From: Formicarius rufipectus
Lineage: Eukaryota > Chordata > Aves > Passeriformes > Formicariidae
DNA: 64,000 nt
Assembly: GCA_013399695.1 (NCBI GenBank)
Contig: VXAU01001761.1
Span: 441,936-505,935 of the forward strand
Direction: 5' to 3'
Part shown: positions 34,843 through 47,800 of the stretch, in pieces
Position numbering within the stretch: the stretch's first letter is position 1
How the letters are laid out: every line of letters starts with the position of its first letter
The notes under the pieces: generated by a model
The model's input: the letters and a program-made list of their open reading frames with translations, nothing else
What the model was told of the DNA's origin: nothing
The model's database searches: none
Translations under genes and position numbers: made by a program

Positions 34843-37625
34843 TAAAATGAATCTAAAAAACCATTTTTTTTTCTCTGTATATTCTTTTCTGTCTTTTTCT
34901 ACATTTGGGTTTGTTTGGGGTTTTTTTGTTTTTTTTTCTTCTGCTAATGTGTCTTAATTATCACTTTCTTCAAGGTGCAACTAGCAAATGAAAATGCTGT
35001 GTGTTCTCTTATCATTGGGCTGATGAAGAAAAGTAAGTAGCTCAAGTCTCATGTTTTTGCGACCAGATGAATACTAGCACAGTAGTTCATTGCTATTTTT
35101 TTTTTTTTAGGTCTTTATTTTTAAATTCTGCAATGCCCTTTTCCAAAGCTGAAATACAACCCTGAGGCCAGTTCAGACACGGTGTGATGCAGGCCAGTTG
35201 AATTGACTGGTGGTTCTACTGTGGATGAGTTAAAGAAGGAATCACCCGAAGCAATGGTAGATCTCAGAAGGGGGCCTGCCCTTCAACAGCTTAAGCCTTT
35301 GAAGAGAGATTTCCTTTGAGCAATGTGAAGTCTTTGTGGTGATGGGAAACATACATTTGTAATTACAGAAGAACACAGTGTACAGTAGGAATAGTATAAA
35401 AGCATGCGATTTACAGTGTCTAAAGAGAAGCTTTGATGTTCAGGGCCCCACTGACCTAGTTTGCTGCTGAAAGCCCTACAAGCATGTCTGACTGACTACA
35501 GTTACAGGCAGGGATACAGGCTGTGAACAACATCCTTCTGCCTCTGCACTGCCACTACACACTAAATGAATATTCTGTTGCAATATTGACTATATGGGAA
35601 AACTATCTGAATACAAAACAACTGTATTTAGAAACATTAATAAAGTTTGTTGTGCTCTTCTGGGGAAAATGTGCTAAAAATGAACCATTGTGAATCAGCG
35701 CGCAGGATGTGGAAAAGATTTATCTGGGAAAATTATTTATGGAAAAAAATGTTGAAAACTTCATACCAGGGCTGCCACCCTTTGGGAGGATGTGAGGGAA
35801 GAAAAAAGAAGGATGCTAACCTCTGTTAGCAAGGGACAGAATGTAATGCTTAAGTGATACTGATTCGAGACTGTTATTAGAGTCTGTAGGAAAGGCTGCA
35901 TTTGACAGCAGTCAACACGCCATAAGAAGAGTGTGCCATTATGTTTGGTGTATGCACTACTGTGAACAACTCTGATATGAGATCCAAGACTAGATATTCC
36001 CTTACACAGGAAGTACCGGAATGGTGAAAGAGAATTGAAGGAAATGCAGGCTTCCATGATCCCAAACATCCCTAAAAACAGCTATGTGAAGTGGGTAGTA
36101 CCAGGGCTTCAACAATATCCACTGATTATTTGCCAAGAGAAGAGCTGCAATTCATTTGACACAGGTGGCAAAAGCCCTGGAAAATCACACAAATGAGAAA
36201 ATGAGAAGTGTTTCATAGTAGTCCCCATTCTAGTTTATAAGTGAAAAAAAAGCATTCTTTATTCCATGGATCTTTAGTGAATCTACCTCAGATTTTTGTA
36301 CTAGTAGATTTGAATGGCTATATTGAGACTATTTCATGATTACTCTGAATTTGGATGCTGAGTTGAGCTGAGGTGCGTATCTGGGGGTTTGGTAAGTGAC
36401 CACATCTAAATAATATTATGCTGAGGTAGCACTGTCTGCCTTATAGTCATTTTGCCTGTGGAAAAAGGCCAATCTGAGGGAGGTCACTGAAATTAAAATA
36501 GAAAATTTAATTACATAAAAATAATATGGGTGTGTTAGGTGCTTTGATGGACAAGGATGATATAGGAAAAGAAGAACATAAAGCAAGAGTTATTTATAAA
36601 TCTTACCTAATGGGAGTAATAAACAACAAAGGCTAAATCAGTGATTGTTAAGCAACATTTGTGCCAGCAAAAATACAAACTTTTTTAAAGTTCAACCTGA
36701 GACCTAGTAAACATAAGGTACTCAATTAGGCATGGGAGAGATTGCAGGGATCCTGCTGCCTGTAATTCTGCTGTTGGCTAAGTCTCCTGTAGTCACCTCC
36801 AACTCACCAGTCACTGACCAGATCCTAGAGCAGAATGAACCTTAGGCTTTTCTAGGTTTACAGACAACATCCAAACATGACAGTGCCCCAACCACCCTCT
36901 GAGGCCCCACTGCAGGACCTTTGATACCTGTGCATTATTTCTGCTCTGCCACTATAAATACATCTTCAGTAGTTAAATTAAATAAATAGACAATGTAACT
37001 TTTCCAGGATTAGGTGATTTTTATTTCAAATTTGGCAACCCCTTACCTTTCGGCTTAACATGCTTAAAATTCGGGTCCGTTTCAGGACAAGAAGATAATC
37101 CTCAGAAATAATTTCCCACTCATGGCCATTACCCAGATAACTTGCCTGTGCACTTTCCAACTCTTCTTCCCAGGCATGTCCCTGCCTCAGTCTACTTTCA
37201 GCTCAGTTGACAGGAGTCTTCCTTCTACTGTGAACATCACCACTGTCATCACTCCCAAGGAATATTTGCCATTCATTCCTAGCTACCATAGAAATGGTAG
37301 TGATTGCTGTCTTGCCTTTCTAGATTAGAGAGCATCCTTAATCCTTTCCTTATTAGGAAATAATACAATCTACAGATGTAAAGATAAAGTAAATTCAGCA
37401 AACATAAAACATATTTTCCCTCATGGCTTATTTTCCTCCTTGAGGAGACTTGGTTGGGCAAGATCTTTTTGACTCGGAGTACATGGAAGGCGGGACTAAT
37501 ATATAAGTAAAAGGTAGTATTGGAAGTCATCCACATTAAGTGAAGTTTCATGTTAAGTTTCTTATTTTAAACCACACAAGACTTTTCCTTTCAAAAGAAA
37601 TTGGCAGACCAGAAGGTTGCAGTCC
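34843..37625. other. Intergenic/intronic, no gene seen
   Basis: 34904-34937 is another G/T-only tract, and a T run lies at about 35097-35109. No exon or named repeat recognised. A minus-strand open frame at 35761-36069 is unassigned. Confidence 0.5.
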
Positions 37626-37663
37626 TTGTGAGCTTTTGATAGAATTGTGAGCTTTTGAAAGAA
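37626..37663 (+). repeat. 19-bp tandem duplication
   Basis: ttgtgagcttttgatagaa (37626-37644) is followed directly by ttgtgagcttttgaaagaa (37645-37663), identical at 18 of 19 positions. This suggests a recent local duplication in otherwise unique DNA. Confidence 0.9.
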
Positions 37664-37960
37664 TTGCCCCTGCATACTTCCTTCCCCATACAAAATCCCA
37701 TCCCAGTTAGTATACTGATAAGTACCTCTGTATTTCTAAGGCACAGCCATTGTGTCTGTCAGTGGTATTGAACTGGAACAAGATAGTCATAATTACAGCT
37801 AGAAAAAAAGAGATCTTATAACTTGATCTTCCAACGGGTCTTTCTGGCTTTATTGCACTTGTGGGCCATAGTCAGGGCCAAACTCACCTCCATTCAGATG
37901 CAAGTCTGAGTCAAATTTTGCTCATGCCCACACACCGTACAGTCTATCTGCCTTGGTGGT

Positions 37961-37983
37961 TGATATCACGTGGGGTGATATCA
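37961..37983. repeat. 9-bp inverted repeat overlapping a CACGTG E-box
   Basis: TGATATCAC (37961-37969) and GTGATATCA (37975-37983) are perfect complements with loop gtggg. A CACGTG hexamer, the consensus bound by bHLH factors such as USF or CLOCK, spans 37967-37972. Whether it is functional cannot be judged from sequence. Confidence 0.85.
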
Positions 37984-38870
37984 CACCCTCACAGACAGAC
38001 CCTGGCTTCACACTGACTGCACAGGTAGAGTCTCACTGTACATGCAACATGAAGCTGCACATTCTTAGAGGCATGTGCTATCATCTAAGGCTGTGCGTCC
38101 TGAAATTCTGCACTTGGGTTAGAAATTACACTTGTGTTTGTCTTATCTCATGGTCTCAGCAGTATGAGATTGTATTCTCAGTGGAACACAAAGGAGATTC
38201 TAGAGTATAGACTTACCAGCTGTTTCACAGTCTTTTCCCTTTCCCTCCCAAAATATTGTCATACATGCACTTTTCTTTGGCCACTCACTCAGGATTTAGA
38301 ACATCAGTCTCCAGAAATAAAAATACAGCATCAGAATTCACATCTGTCTTTGGAAGGTTCTGATTTTAAGCATGTATAATTACTTAATAAGCATGTTTCT
38401 CCACAAATACAAAAGAGCATATTTCAGGAAGCCATCAACCAATTAAGAGGCACAACATGACTTACATGCTGACTCAGCACTGAGTGAGTTGGAGGTGTGT
38501 GAATTGCTGAGAAATAGGTGTGAAGAGCATTATAGGACTGAATAAAGAAGAATAAAGCCTGTATAATAAAAACTGGCCACTGCATGGCCCAAGGATAATT
38601 TCAAGTAAACACCCTTTTACAATTCAGTGATTCTACTGAGAAACAGCATATCTCCCCATCTGTCCATACATTTTGAACGGAATATTATGAAAGAGAAACT
38701 GATCCAAGGCTCACAGAGAAGTGTTAATGGATGCTATATATTTTATCTTGATTTTATATGATATTTCATATGATTTTATGTAGTATTTTTAGTAACATGA
38801 AGTATTGACCTTTATCACTAGACACTAGAAATTCTCCTGTGTGACCATGTACAATGTTAGCAGATTATGG
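37984..38870. other. Intergenic/intronic, no gene seen
   Basis: No recognised repeat or exon. 38740-38790 is rich in TTTTATATGAT-like words. Confidence 0.5.
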
Positions 38871-38940
38871 CACACCTTATGAGGCAAGTATTACTTTTTA
38901 TGTGTTATGTCTGATAAAGCTGAGGAACACAAAGAGCTCC
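38871..38940 (+). mobile_element. Probable MIR relic
   Basis: cacaccttatgaggcaagta, then ttactttttatgtgttatgt, then ctgataaagctgaggaacac and aaagagctcc follow the MIR internal order: 'aaccctatgaggtaggtactattatt...ccattttacagatgaggaaactgaggcacagag'. It is diverged, and the 3' core is lost. Confidence 0.5.
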
Positions 38941-40292
38941 AAAATCTCGAAATATTTTTCTGCAATGTGGGATTTGTGGGTCATAAACTCGAGTCATTGA
39001 AAGAATGCTTGAGGAATGCTTTATTTAAAATACATATATATACATGCATATACATAAGTTATTATTCACAGCTTTTGTAAAATAAAGCTCAGCTGGACCA
39101 AGACTTTCAAGTTGATCAGCAATTTCAAGTGTCTGAACTGAACATGCCCAGATTGAATACTCAAGCTTGTTGCTCTTCAGGAAAAAGCTCCAAAGAAGCT
39201 TCAATCTGCAAAGCCAAAATGCTGATGCACCCAAATCCTGTGAAAATCTGGGCCTAAAAATAGTACTTATAGAAATCAACATAAACTTCCCTGCCTTATT
39301 AGTATAAGATACATTTCACTTCCTTTTGGCTTTATATCTTCTCCTATTATTTTCCTAGGCACCACCAGAGATAGCACAGCTCCATGGAAGGTACCTATTG
39401 AAACATCTTCAAAGTATAACACAGTGCAGAGAGACAAGGTGTGCCTGGCTCTGAGCCTCATTTAGCCTCAGCACAGTGCTGTAGTTAGTGATTGACAGAC
39501 TCTACTGGGGGTAGAGTGAGTGCACTGAGAGTTAACTTGTGTGTCTGCTAACTCGGCATGACACAAGTGTAGTCTGTGTGCTTGTGCTCATATGGTGCTG
39601 TTTGAGGCTATTAACTGCTTTCCTTTGGAGCTTGTTCCTATGGTCTAGGACTGCAACCCTCTGCAACCACTGTTGAAGCAGTGAGTCTAGGGGACTCTCC
39701 CATTCACAATAAAACATTTCTTCTCAAGAATTTGCTTTTTATAAAGTGAGGAGACAGGAGATCCCCTGCACTGTAGTTTTCCTCTTTCTATATCTTTTCC
39801 CATGGGGCTTTACAAAAGATTTTATGGAAGGGTTTTAATTTTATTGGGATATTTTTCTGATCTTCCCTTAAGTAATCCTTTTGAGCTCATTCATGTGCTC
39901 TGTGGTTGGGTGTTCTATTGCAATTATAGACATACAACAAGCCAGTGAAGAGCTGAAAATAGAACATACAATTCTTTTTTCTCACTTCAGTTCAGAAGGG
40001 AGGCGACAGTGTGTGTCACTGCTTTCCGGAGTCACAAGAATCACTGTGGTTCCCCCAGCAAGCCAGGACAAGGCCTTATAATGCTATTGGGTTAATGTCT
40101 GGAGGCCCCAAGTAAAATCAAAGCCTCATTTTGTTCACTGCTGAACAGCTTCTGCTTTGAAGAATTTTTAATCCAAACTTGAATCCTGAACTCATGGAAA
40201 TACTGCTTTTGTGCAAAAAGTTAAGACCCAAAGAGAAAAACCCCACAAACATAGTTTTGTTTTACTATATATTATTTCTCTGCTTGGGGATA
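38941..40292. other. Intergenic/intronic, no gene seen
   Basis: A small CATA-rich array sits at 39030-39056. No exon or named repeat recognised. Confidence 0.5.
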
Positions 40293-40390
40293 GAAAACTA
40301 AGCTGCAAAATAAGTGAATAATTTTCTCAAAATCATATAGATCCTTTATGGGAGCCAAATCTTTGACATTCTACTCCAGTGTTGATTTAC
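40293..40390 (+). mobile_element. Probable MIR relic
   Basis: gaaaactaagctgcaaaata, agtgaataattttctcaaaa, tcatatag and the later tttgacattctactccagtg parallel the MIR core: 'gaaactgaggcacagagaggttaagtgacttgctcaaggtcacacag ... ctgactcc-agtccagtgc'. It is well diverged, with the central segment altered. Confidence 0.5.
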
Positions 40391-41661
40391 AAAACCATCC
40401 TTCTTCTCAGGTGCAGATTTTGTGATTTTTCCTGTGTAAGCAGGTTGCTTGCTAGCCAGAGTAATCACTATATGTATCCTGTGCTCTCATTTTAAAGCTA
40501 CCTTGGGCACACAGAGGTCTGCATCACTTTTCTACAATCTGGATGTGTTCCTTCATCCACCAATGCAACCATTCTTCCATTCTTGCTAACATCATTCTCT
40601 AGTCCTTAAGTAGAGATCCATAATTCAAACTCATGGAAAATATTTGTTAGAGCACACACTCATAGACATTGTGTTTCCTTACTTTCCCTTTAATGCTCAT
40701 ATTTTACCACCTTATTGTCTCACTCCATTACTTTCCTCAGTTGTTTCCAAATCACCCTTCCAAAACCATACTCTCAACCTTATCCTTCCAACTATTTGTT
40801 CCCATGTCTCTGAATATATATCTTACCCCTTAATTACATATCCCAGTAGCTTTGCATACTATGTCACTCAAGCCTCCTGTCTCACTTAAAAGGATGCCAA
40901 GGCACCACTGGGAAGGAGTCTCAAATCCTCTGTGCACAGTAGTCCTGTGTGCCTGGAGACTGTTGCTGGGATAAGTACCTACAAACAGCTGTTCAGCAGA
41001 GATTAAGTCTTATCCAAGATAAGACAGTGCTACCAACCTTCTGCTCCTGAAAAACATAGGTGCCTAAATCCACTGCTATAACCGCAGTGTCTGCTGTTCA
41101 AACATTGTTGCCTCCATCAATAAGAGTTTGCAAGCAACTTCTTCCCTATTTTAGCTGTTGGCATATTATTACCTCCAGGACTAAAGGTCCGCAAGCATGT
41201 ACTTCCATAAATAATCTGATAAACAATAGTGCCATGCACAGCACTGACTGGCTGGCTGGTTTAGTCTTGCCTTTGACAGTAATGTTTCAGTTGAAGTTTC
41301 TGTTTTTTGAGCACAGTGGCTTAATCCAGTTGCTTTCATACAATAGGCCTTAGATTGTTTCTGAGTCATGCAAATTGCATCTATACCATGATTTGGCAAG
41401 ACTGAACTCAAGTTGATCAGCTCTCCTAGGTGACATCCCCACATCTCATTTTGACACGCCTCTCTAGCACACACACCTCAACCCACCCTTCTGTCCCAAA
41501 GCTTTCCAGCAGTGTAACAGCTCAGACTCCCTTATTTCACATGACTCTATCCCATTTTGAGCCAAGGTCACTATGGAAATGCCCCAAATGTAAAGACAGA
41601 GCAAGTCATGGAAGAGTTTGACTCTTTCCTTCCTTGATTATTTCTCCCCATATTTCTCCCC
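40391..41661. other. Intergenic/intronic, no gene seen
   Basis: Pyrimidine-rich in part (40660-40900), giving Leu/Ser/Pro-rich open frames that I do not credit. No named repeat. Confidence 0.5.
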
Positions 41662-41687
41662 ATGGACCTCTCCCCATAGAGGTCCAT
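41662..41687. repeat. Perfect 10-bp inverted repeat with 6-nt loop
   Basis: atggacctct (41662-41671) pairs exactly with agaggtccat (41678-41687) around ccccat. It sits at the end of three near-copies of 'tctccccat' (41643-41677). The arrangement suggests a slippage or template-switch origin. Confidence 0.9.
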
Positions 41688-41919
41688 CACCAACAGCAGG
41701 AAGGCTCTTCCAGGTCATTCACGGATATTAACTTCAGAAACATGTATCTCATAAACTCCAGATGCAGATGGACTGCCTGGTATCCCGAAGAGCTCTGGTA
41801 GCCCTTCTTTGGTCACAAGGCAGAGGAGGTTCAGTAGACAATAGAGACCTCTGGAAATTCATTGTTGCCACCCATTTCAAAAGCAGATACAACGTCAAAC
41901 TTACTGAACCTTGACCACA
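41688..41919. other. Spacer before CR1, nothing recognised
   Basis: It could be an unrecognisably diverged part of the neighbouring CR1, but I see no supporting block. Confidence 0.4.
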
Positions 41920-42552
41920 GTTGTATCCAGTTGACTTAATAGTACCTCCAAAAATGGCTATTCTGCCGACTCTATGGGTCTCTCTTTCAGTGTTTCACCT
42001 CTGTCAGTGAGAAGTATTTTTAATTTCATTGTTGCAACTTGTGCCTGTTGCCCTTTCAGTCTTTGCTGTGCACTGCCAAGGGACTCTCACTTTGTAACTA
42101 CCCATTAGGAAGTTAGAATCCCACTAAACCTTCTAATTTTCAGGCTAAACGCATCAGAGCTCTTCATATGCCATGTCTCTGCATGTCTATGATTACTCAT
42201 ATACTATATGCTCATTCTCCTTAACTATCCTTCTGACCCTCCACCAGACCTCATCCAATTTGTCAGTCTTGTACTGGTAGCCCAGAAGTGCAAGTAAGGT
42301 TTGAAAGGTGGCCTCACAAGTGAAAGAAAGAGAGGAATGAGCACTTGCTCCAATCTGTTGGCTACAGTGCTGTGATGCAGCCTAGTGTGTTGCTGGACTT
42401 TCTCCATAGACAAAGGCTACAATTTATGGCTCACATTCAATTTCTTGTTTATCAGGTCTTTCCCTGCCAGGGTACTTTCAGGGTACATCCCTCAAAAGCC
42501 TATAATGTTGTGCCCCTGTGTGAAGGACTTGGCATTTATCCTTGCACATTAT
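41920..42552 (-). mobile_element. CR1 LINE fragment, minus strand (longest in window)
   Basis: Read on the plus strand, the order of blocks is that of a reverse-complemented CR1 3' half: agtacctccaaaaatggc; cctctgtcagtgagaagtat; gttgcaacttgtgcctgttg; cccattaggaagttagaatc; ttttcaggctaaacgcatca; gaccctccaccagacctcat followed by ccaatttgtc; ggtggcctcacaagtg; gttggctacagtgctgtgat then gcagcctagtgtg; and gacttggcatttatccttgc. These are the well-known CR1 coding/3' segments in antisense. Both ends are lost: there is no terminal octamer repeat at the 41.9 kb side and no 5' region beyond 42.55 kb. Frames are broken by many stops, so it is inactive. Confidence 0.9.
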
Positions 42553-44774
42553 AGACAGCTGCCTTAGAAACAAGACGGCTGCTTTCCAGCAGCCACGTGG
42601 TGTGGTTGACACTGAGGGTAACCAGCAATTGATAAGGTGTGAGGAAACATCCCTGCCCTTTAGGGGAATAGGAGACATCTGGTTTAAGATAGGTGCTGAA
42701 GAAGTTCATGCTAGGATTAGTACTTGAGCTAATCCCACACTCTTACATGAAGCTATTCAGATTCAGTTAGATTTGACTAAGTTGCAAAACAGCACATGAG
42801 AGAGCTGAGACTCAACAGAAGCCTGAATTGATATGACAACAAAGGAAGTAGGCTTAAAAGCCCCAGAGACATGCTTCTGCCTCTCAGTCACCAAGGCAAT
42901 CAGCAGTTACTTCCCAATAGCTTCTTTACTTCTCCTGGATTCTCCACAGTGTTCCAGACATGTGTCCCAGCAGCACACACCAGATGTGTCTTTTTACTTG
43001 AGCAGTAAAGAAAATTATATTGCAGGTCTCTTCTTGTTGAAGTCCAGTGAGGATGTACCCTACTTTTTATAAGCTTTGATGATTCTAATCCCAGTAAATC
43101 ACACATTTATTGGAAAATCACTTAGTACTATGACTGGATAAAATTAAAAGTGATTTACCTGATTTAGGTTGGGGTATTCTGGTTCTTAAATGGTTCTGAG
43201 TAACTTATGCATTCACTGTAAATTCATTGTGATTGAGAAAAAGCATTCTTAAAGTGTAAGATGAACTAAAATACCTTTGAGAGTTTTCCTTTGAGAGTTC
43301 CCAAAATTCACAGAAATGAGAAATAATTGCCTACACTGATGAGTTATCAAAATTTTGGTACACTTACTGGTCTCTAATCATTATTACAGCTAATGGATTT
43401 CTACAGAGTCTGACACTGCAGGTCTCTATTGACAAAAATAAGAACCGAAAGTCTTATTTGTTTTCCCCTTTCTTGAGCGTCTTCATGCTCTGTCTAAAGG
43501 CTTGTTTTCACTGCTGAAGAAGATTATATTTTCTTCCTCTGTGAAACAAGCATCATAAATCTGTCCAGGTCAGCTCTGATTTTTATGTGTTTGGCTTATG
43601 ATAAAACCTGAATACTGTGTCCTTCCTTGATTAAAAAAGCAAGAACAAGAAAACAAATTGTAGAAAAAGAAGGATGTAATTCTAGCACCCCAGCAAACCT
43701 TAGAATATGCTACTAAGAAGCTTATCAGAAGCTCATCAGAAACAAAACTTGACTTTATTAATGCTCTTAAATTCTGCTTCAACTACCGATGCTAAGTTAA
43801 AGTATCAAAAAACTCATATTGTGCAAAATTAAGACACCCACTAACTTCCCTATTAAGTGTCCAATAAGCTTACATACATTACAGACTTTTCATCTAAAAT
43901 CTCTGTCCATAACTATATTTTAATCCTACCACAATGTTTATCCTTTTACAACTTGGAATACACAAATTGCCTCTGATCTTTTTAGATTGTTAACATCACT
44001 GATGCGGTTCTGATATTCTGTATAATAGAGGAATAGTTGTACTCATTGAATACTTACTGTATATTTAGTCTGCAGGCAGACCCTAATCATTTCTCAGTGA
44101 TAAACTTACCTGGAGAGTCATTGCAGGATTCCTAGTCACTGAAACTCAATAGTAATTCTAGTCACTATGAGCTCATTCCAGTGTTGGATTCTTAGCTGGC
44201 AAATCCTGAAAGAAAATAAATTACCTCTATAATATATATGCTCAGAATTGTACAAAAGTGCTAAAAAGAGTCAGTATTTTTATGTAAAGGTAGGTGCTTT
44301 AGGCTTTGGTTTTGATGCAAACTTTTTTAAAGTGGGATGTGAATTTTCTCCAGGTTTATCCATTTATGTACACGTGTGTAATTTCAGTGTTTGTTTAACA
44401 CAAGTTGAAATGTTCTTGGAAAGCTGCTGCACAAAGAGTTGATTTCTTCCTGATAAAGGGGTTTTTATTTCAATTTAGAAAATAAGCCAAATATAGTAAT
44501 TGGATTTGACACAATGGAAGGATTTCTAAGTAGAACAGGTGAAAATATGACTGGCAACAATTAAAAGCTAATTATGTGCAGCCATCAACTGGTCACCAGC
44601 TGTTCTGAACCACATAAAGAAGCACATACTACAAGGGAACAGCATCAGCTATGGAGAGAAGTATTAGTAAAGACTACAAAACTGTGAGGAGATATACAGA
44701 AGATGTCATTCTAATGCAAGCCTGATCCTATAAGTCTTCCTGCAAGTAGCTTTATTGTACAGATTCTCACATAC
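42553..44774. other. Intergenic/intronic, no gene seen
   Basis: A near-tandem 14-mer (ctttgagagttttc / ctttgagagttccc) lies at 43275-43302. The rest is AT-rich and unrecognised. Confidence 0.5.
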
Positions 44775-44826
44775 TGTCATAGAAAGTTTCAAGTTGGAAA
44801 AGACCCTTAAAGATCACCAGGACATA
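44775..44826 (-). mobile_element. CR1 LINE 3' terminus, short fragment
   Basis: tactgtcatagaaagtttca followed by agttggaaaagacccttaaa and gatcaccagg is the reverse complement of the CR1 3' end (plus-strand form 'tcatagaatggtttgggttggaa-ggaccttaaagatcatc-agt'). Only about 50 bases survive, a typical severely truncated insertion. Confidence 0.75.
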
Positions 44827-47800
44827 ATGAGGATTCTTTTGATCGCACCAGGTTTTAATCACTGTGAGCTGCTAAGTTTAGAAACATTTACTTCTGTTTT
44901 AATGCAGTCACAGCTTTGGTAGAATTGCTCACATTAACAAGCTGCTAAACTTAGAATTCCTGGTTGGGCCTGTGTTTGTGCTCAGCTGAAGAACAGAACC
45001 AGCAAACTGGTGCGGCTGTGAGTGGGGACTTTTTGTGTTTCTTTGCTTTTTTCACACTGGCAGTAGAATGAAAGCAAAGCAAGTTTTCAAGTGCCTTCTC
45101 AGTTCTCTTCTTTTGTCTGGTTGCCTTTTATCCAACATTAATTAATGTAATTGCTACAATTTCATAGTCCAGTGGAGACTAACTAATGATACTGGAGCTG
45201 AGTGTTCTGTTTCTGCAATAAATCAAGAAGGCAGTTCATATAATACAGCCATCCATTTCTTCTCACCACATCAAATTAAAGAAGATAAATATTTCTTTTT
45301 CATGGCTTAGGGTCTGGTAGTTAGATCACTCCGCCGTGACTTCATGGGAAGGTCTGATACAATACTTACTTCTGCCTGAAGGAAGTTCATATCCAACCCT
45401 TCAGCCATTTGAGAGAGTATCCAGTGCTCTGGTCTTGGGAGGAACAAACACTGCAGCTTCCATTGAATCTGTTCCTCAGTGTAGAAATTAGCACAAGATT
45501 TATGGGGCCAGAAAAATAGAAGAGAAGAAAGAACATGAATAAGCAGCTAGGAAAACTTCCTAGAGTACAACTGACCTCTTCCAGGAGTAGATGTAGTAAG
45601 TAGTTTTTGTTTAAAAGGAAACAGATCAGGTAATCCTTTGCAGCAGGGACTGGTTAGGATTCGTATGATTAGAGGAAGCATAAATCTGTGTCCCCAGAAG
45701 TGGCCTTCAAGATAAACTCTTGAAGGAGATGGAGTCCTGCTATGTGAGGAATCAACTCATCCCACCAGAAGACCACCATCGTTTGCAAGGACAAAGTAAT
45801 ACCTGGTAATACCTGGGAAGAGGAACTGCTGATGCTGCTGCCTGACCTCCTATGAGACAGGCTCAGAGCTGACCAGCATGCTACTACTTCCCCAAACTGA
45901 AGCAGAGAAGGAAAGGGGAAAACTGGAGAAGTTGTTTTCTGTTTTTCCCTTTTTTTTTTTTTTTTTTTTTGTAGAGAACTTTTAGCACACCTGCGCTGCC
46001 CAGTCACTGCTAGTTAAAATTATAATTAGAGTTGAAAAATGTTTAAAAATCAGAGGAAAGTTTAAATGTCATGGGGAAAAAAAGGATCTGATTATATATA
46101 TTTACTTTCTCAAGTCCATAGATGTGTCTGCAGTGACATAACCATGGTCTATAGCTGGGCTTATTAATAAAACCATGGAGTATTCTTGCTTTTTTCCCCT
46201 GCTTACTTTAAGAATAAAGGAATCAGAGGGACAGATGAGACTGAACTTAAGAAATCACAGAGTGAGGAGCTGCTTCTTCAAAAACAAAACAAATTTCAAT
46301 AAATTCAAGAAAAGTAACCTGACTCTTCTTTAAATATAAAGATTATAGAGGGAAAATGGCCTTCTTAGCCTAAAGCCCACATTATGACTAGTTGCCCATA
46401 CTATTCACCTGAATTTTTAAGGCTGGAAGCAGACATTGCTTGCATGCAATATTCAATCAAGAATTGAATTCAGTCAAGATGATGTCAAGCACAGCACAGT
46501 TTTATATTTGAATTCTTTGTGTTGCACAATAGACTAGTTTTTCAAGGCACGAGAGGTTAAACTTACTGGCATATTACTGAGTAGAGCTGAGAACATGTAA
46601 ATATTCCACCTAAAGATAAATCCTGAGCCTGACTTCCAGCAAAGAGCATCTCTAAAGTGAGGCATGCCTAGAGATGTAATGTTTACCATTCTTTTTCAAG
46701 TCAAAAATTTTATGAGTTTGTAGAGGGAAAAACAAGAGTAGCCATGTATTTTATTTTATTTTTTTTTAATAAGATGGCACCTTATTGCAAGTAAGAAGAA
46801 TTATCTTCCTTGTACTGATAACTAAAAGTTAAACCCTTCAGGGTAGTATCTATAGCAGTCAGTAGGGCAACATCTGAAGTCAGCAGACTGATACATTTGA
46901 TGATAACCACTTATGGAACAGTGAAGATGAGGAATCAATCCCTCACACATGCTGCTGCTCCCCACAAGTCCATAAGCTGCGGTCCACTGGGAAGTGGACT
47001 TCACAAGTCAAATGTTGTGGTGCTGTTTTCCTTGATGCCACGGGTTCTTCCTCAGCCTGAAGTCTTAAGAGCTCAAAATCCCCACCTCCTCAGAAAGGTC
47101 TTAAGTATTCAGCCCATGAAGTGTTTGGGAGAAGAAAAGAAAGACGGCTGAGGAATTCAGGAATCACTGCACACCCTGAATAATCTGGCCGGATGATCCA
47201 CTAGGCCTCATTGTGCTGAGTGTGAATCTATCAGGCAGAATGGGATCTGTCTACAATTAAAGAGGGTTATCTATTCCCACAAAGGAATCAGAGGGATTTC
47301 ATACAACAAGAATTCTCCTTAAATGTATTTAAATTGTGTTATAATATTAAAAAGTAAATGAACTAAAAATTCAAGACTTCTATATGTTGAGAAGATGTGA
47401 AGAAAAACAAGCACATTTTTTCCAATATTAAAAGACAGTAAAGAAAGGGCCACAAAATAAACTAGAGAAAATCCTGGACACTCACAGGAAAATCAGACTT
47501 TCTTTCATGTAAGGAAGGACTTTAATCACTAGACTGTGGAGTGTGACATAAGTGATAGCTCTGCCTTTCCGTCCAGTGACTCCTAAACTGTTGTCCACAC
47601 ATGCAGTTACTTCTAGAAAAGGTCTCTTACTTCCCATTATTCTGAATAAATTAGACTCCCTCCTTCAGGAAGACGGGAGAAATTGATGTTGAACCCTCCT
47701 TTAGCTGAATCCAGGTCACCTAATTAAAAATATCAGTGGAGAGCAAGAAAATTTCTCCCTCAGGTCTCCCACTTCCTAAGCAAAGAATGTAATATAAAGA

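Noticed and set aside
37860..37920. gggccaaactcacctcc... as a palindromic repeat relic
   Set aside because: The start and end words fit, but the self-complementary core is missing, so I left it out.
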